From an uncultured Williamsia sp. (lineage in GTDB: Bacteria > Actinomycetota > Actinomycetes > Mycobacteriales > Mycobacteriaceae), in the NCBI RefSeq assembly GCF_947494875.1, contig NZ_CANLWM010000006.1, positions 248,001-312,000 of the forward strand: 64,000 bases of DNA, given 5' to 3'. The notes beneath the pieces were generated by a model that was given only the letters and a program-made list of their open reading frames with translations, did not search any database and had not been told where the DNA came from. Shown piece after piece: positions 62,119 through 64,000 of this stretch (positions within the stretch are counted from its first letter, which is position 1; every line of letters begins with the position of its first letter). The position numbers and the translations under genes are program-made.

Positions 62119-62268
62119 TTGTGCTGTGTTGTGGTTGTCGGGCCTGTCGTGCGTTTGTGCGGCGTGCCGATGTAGATTCCACAGTCGGACACGACGGGGC
62201 GTGATGGGGGAGTCGACGTCGAATACCCTGACCCCCGACAAGTCGTTCTGACCGCTAAGGAGCACTCC

Positions 62269-62400
62269 GTGGGGACTCGGGTTCGGGCCTGTTCCACATG
62301 TGCGCGAAGCGGCAACGGCGCTGATTATCTGGCGTTGATGGATCGCCCCGCCCCGGCGAAGTACCTGTGGTTCGCGAAGAGCGGCCAGCGTCGGTTATGA
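62269..62400 (+). CDS. Possible 43-aa small protein before espG-like gene
   Basis: GTG 62269 lies behind TAAGGAG at good spacing, and the stop overlaps the EspG-like start as ATGA (62397-62400). The peptide has a CxxC (RACSTCARSG) and ends in KSGQRRL. Ribosome binding site and coupling support translation. Function unknown; the rest of 62119-62268 shows no gene. Confidence 0.4.
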   Translation: MGTRVRACSTCARSGNGADYLALMDRPAPAKYLWFAKSGQRRL

Positions 62401-63194
62401 GTTCCGGGGATGCATGGACGCTCTCGACTCACGAGTTTCGCCTCTTGTGGGAGGCGCAGGCCGACGCGGCTCCGTACCCCCAGACTTTCGCCTACGGCGG
62501 TGTCGGGGAGGTGTTCCAGGACGCCGATGAGCGGCGAAGCGTCGAGAAGAAGTTGCTCGAGCGGCTTCGTTCGACTTCGACGCCGGCGAAAGAAGCGGCG
62601 TTTGCGGCCTTCACCAGGCCACGGCTAAGTCTGGACGTGATCGGTGGTTACGCAGGCAAATTCGGTCCTGCCCACTTTCGCATCCATGGGGCGTGGCGGG
62701 GTAAGCCTGAGAACGCATTCGTGGCGGTACAGGGGTCGACGCCTGACCTCACGATCGGCGGCGACGTGTCCATCACGACCCACCCGTCGGAGGATTGGAC
62801 CCGAGCAGTGGTTCAACGGTTCCCGACGCGACCGGCTGCAGGGCGCCGCCAGGTCGACAACGCAGTGCCAACGTCCACGCAGCTGATGGGGGAGTCCGTA
62901 GTGAGGACCGTGATTGCCAACGCGTCGAGTACATCGGCGGCCGCTGCTTTCGTCCACCTCAAACCGGTTCTAGGTGCTGTCATCACCGTGCGTGTCGGGG
63001 CGCTGGCGGACGGGGTCACGCCAGGCGAGGCTGAGATCCACGTCGCGGATATCGAGGACGAGGGCCGGTATGCACTGGTGATGGACAGCCCCGCTACGGC
63101 GCTCGGAGTAGACGCCGAAGGCTTGGCTCGTTTGATCAATAAGGTGTTCAACTCCGTTCGTGACCGCCGTCGTCGACGAGTGGATGCGCTGTGA
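62397..63194 (+). CDS. EspG-family ESX secretion chaperone
   Basis: A 265-residue protein. ATG 62397. The pattern WTLSTHEFRLLWEAQADAAP, then PRLSLDVIGG, FAYGG and a beta-rich middle fits the ESX-1_EspG family, which binds PE/PPE-type or related T7SS substrates in the cytoplasm. The C-terminal helix DAEGLARLINKVF also fits. It probably serves an ESX cluster continuing beyond the window. Confidence 0.7.
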   Translation: MSSGDAWTLSTHEFRLLWEAQADAAPYPQTFAYGGVGEVFQDADERRSVEKKLLERLRSTSTPAKEAAFAAFTRPRLSLDVIGGYAGKFGPAHFRIHGAWRGKPENAFVAVQGSTPDLTIGGDVSITTHPSEDWTRAVVQRFPTRPAAGRRQVDNAVPTSTQLMGESVVRTVIANASSTSAAAAFVHLKPVLGAVITVRVGALADGVTPGEAEIHVADIEDEGRYALVMDSPATALGVDAEGLARLINKVFNSVRDRRRRRVDAL

Positions 63195-63259
63195 AGTACT
63201 TAGCTGGCGTCGATGGCATCATCTTTTGGCGTACAGCTGTTCGAGATTTAGGGGGCGAT

Positions 63260-63979
63260 ATGGCGGCTCGGAGATATCAGCGACGATTTTGGGTGCCGAT
63301 TGCTCTCGTCACGGCGCTTGGCTTCCTCGCGACCGGCTGCTCGTCGTCTGGCGGTGCGGCTCCAACCGGCGCGTCTTCGTCGTCGAACTCGTCTCTCCTC
63401 CCGACACCTCCGGGTACCGTCCCTGATTCGATCGAGGACGTGAACTCGACGAAGGACATGACCGGCGTCGTTACAACACTCAGCGATCACGACTCACCGA
63501 GAAATCCGTATTTTGATCTCATTCCGAATGTTTGCGCTTTCCTGCCTGACTCGCTGACCAAGGATCGGCTGGGTATGGCAGAGAAGAACACGGGATTTGC
63601 TGGGAAACACTCTTTACTGCAGCTCTGCAATATGGCTACTACGAGCGGCCCAAACTACGAGCAGCTGGGTCTGGTAGTGACCATCCAGGCGACAAGCATT
63701 GCAGACGTCTCGTCTAATCCTGAACACCGCGACATCGACAAGAGCGTCCCTGTTTGGCGGAACGTGACTGGGGTTCTCTATAAGAATCCCGCCGACGATA
63801 CGCAAGGGGACCAAGTCTGCAATTTAGCTTGGGGTACCTTCTATGGATCTGCGGTCGTAACGGTATCCACGACAGGCGGGTACAAGGCAGACCCGTGCAG
63901 TAAGGCGCGCGAATTTTCGGCGGAGATCGCGCCGTACCTACCATCCCGTCCTGTGCAAATGCGACCTTCGGAGGGCTGA
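63260..63979 (+). CDS. DUF3558-like lipoprotein
   Basis: A 239-residue protein; ATG 63260 with GGGGG upstream (the frame opens earlier at 63191). Residues 1-29 form a lipoprotein signal with lipobox ATGC (LGFLATGCSSSGG). The mature part has a Ser/Pro linker and then the DUF3558 pattern: NPYFDLIPNVCAFLPDSL, LLQLCNMA, and a final Cys pair (DQVCNLAWGTF, ADPCSKAREFSAEIAPYLP). It lies behind the EspG-type gene, as often seen for T7SS loci. Confidence 0.75.
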   Translation: MAARRYQRRFWVPIALVTALGFLATGCSSSGGAAPTGASSSSNSSLLPTPPGTVPDSIEDVNSTKDMTGVVTTLSDHDSPRNPYFDLIPNVCAFLPDSLTKDRLGMAEKNTGFAGKHSLLQLCNMATTSGPNYEQLGLVVTIQATSIADVSSNPEHRDIDKSVPVWRNVTGVLYKNPADDTQGDQVCNLAWGTFYGSAVVTVSTTGGYKADPCSKAREFSAEIAPYLPSRPVQMRPSEG

Positions 63980-63980
63980 A

Positions 63981-64000
63981 ATGTCGGATTCGCCGCTTAG
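63981..64000 (+). CDS. Start of next gene (cut by window end)
   Basis: ATG 63981 follows GGAGGG (63970-63975) and comes one base after the lipoprotein stop. Only MSDSPL can be read, consistent with a WXG100/Esx-type or similar N-terminus but not diagnostic. Confidence 0.5.

Noticed and set aside
1-64000. CRISPR array or cas genes
   Set aside because: No regularly spaced repeats and no Cas-type product were seen.

Overview
The window is GC-rich actinobacterial chromosome. Type VII secretion (ESX) genes, a DUF3558-like lipoprotein, an EspG-family chaperone, many GTG starts and frequent 4-bp ATGA/GTGA gene overlaps point to the Mycobacteriales, for example Gordonia, Williamsia or Rhodococcus. 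I assign no species. All identifications come from reading motifs and domain architecture; no database search was run.

Layout. (1) 1-3.8 kb: the 3' end of an RHS toxin with an RNase A-like tip, its CdiI-type immunity gene, and a DEDD exonuclease-BRCT-TerD fusion. (2) 3.9-19.9 kb: mostly host-type genes: an HNH protein, a PQQ-propeller membrane protein pair, a five-gene T7SS effector operon (13.8 to 10.7 kb), a MntA/HepT toxin-antitoxin pair, a TY-chaperone-like protein, a SOUL protein, and a pnuC-nadR-nudix NAD salvage operon with an NrtR-like operator. (3) 19.95-40.7 kb: a lower-GC defence island. It holds a caspase-like protein, a deleted DUF2075 helicase, and a complete DNA phosphorothioation set: dndA divergent from dndBCDE plus the dnd-linked methyltransferase. 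Convergent to this lies a five-gene operon: a dnd-associated small protein, a DndD-like SMC ATPase, a 63-aa protein, a PLD-helicase, and a protein combining an RNA polymerase alpha-CTD-like and a sigma-region-4-like module. Divergent from that operon is a GIY-YIG protein paired with a second, large DGQHR protein. (4) 40.5-46.5 kb: an AddB/AddA-like helicase-nuclease pair whose first gene is split by an in-frame amber stop at the island edge. (5) 46.6-54.3 kb: two overlapping dynamin-like GTPase genes facing a PD-(D/E)XK nuclease plus alpha/beta-hydrolase pair, with a frameshifted small gene between. (6) 54.6-64 kb: a second T7SS effector/membrane-protein module, a NERD helicase, a GIY-YIG/HD/small-protein operon, msrBA, and the start of an EspG/lipoprotein cluster that runs off the end.

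How it fits together. DndA with DndCDE should place sulfur in the DNA backbone and DndB should limit this. The convergent operon is the best candidate for the sensing/interference half: I recognise no DndF/G/H, so it is a non-canonical (possibly Pbe-type) module. The GIY-YIG/DGQHR pair looks like an additional, possibly undescribed, phosphorothioate-linked unit. The GTPase pair and the hydrolase/nuclease pair are separate candidate defence systems. The two T7SS modules look like interbacterial effectors with glycine-rich, membrane-seeking C-termini and membrane-protein immunities.
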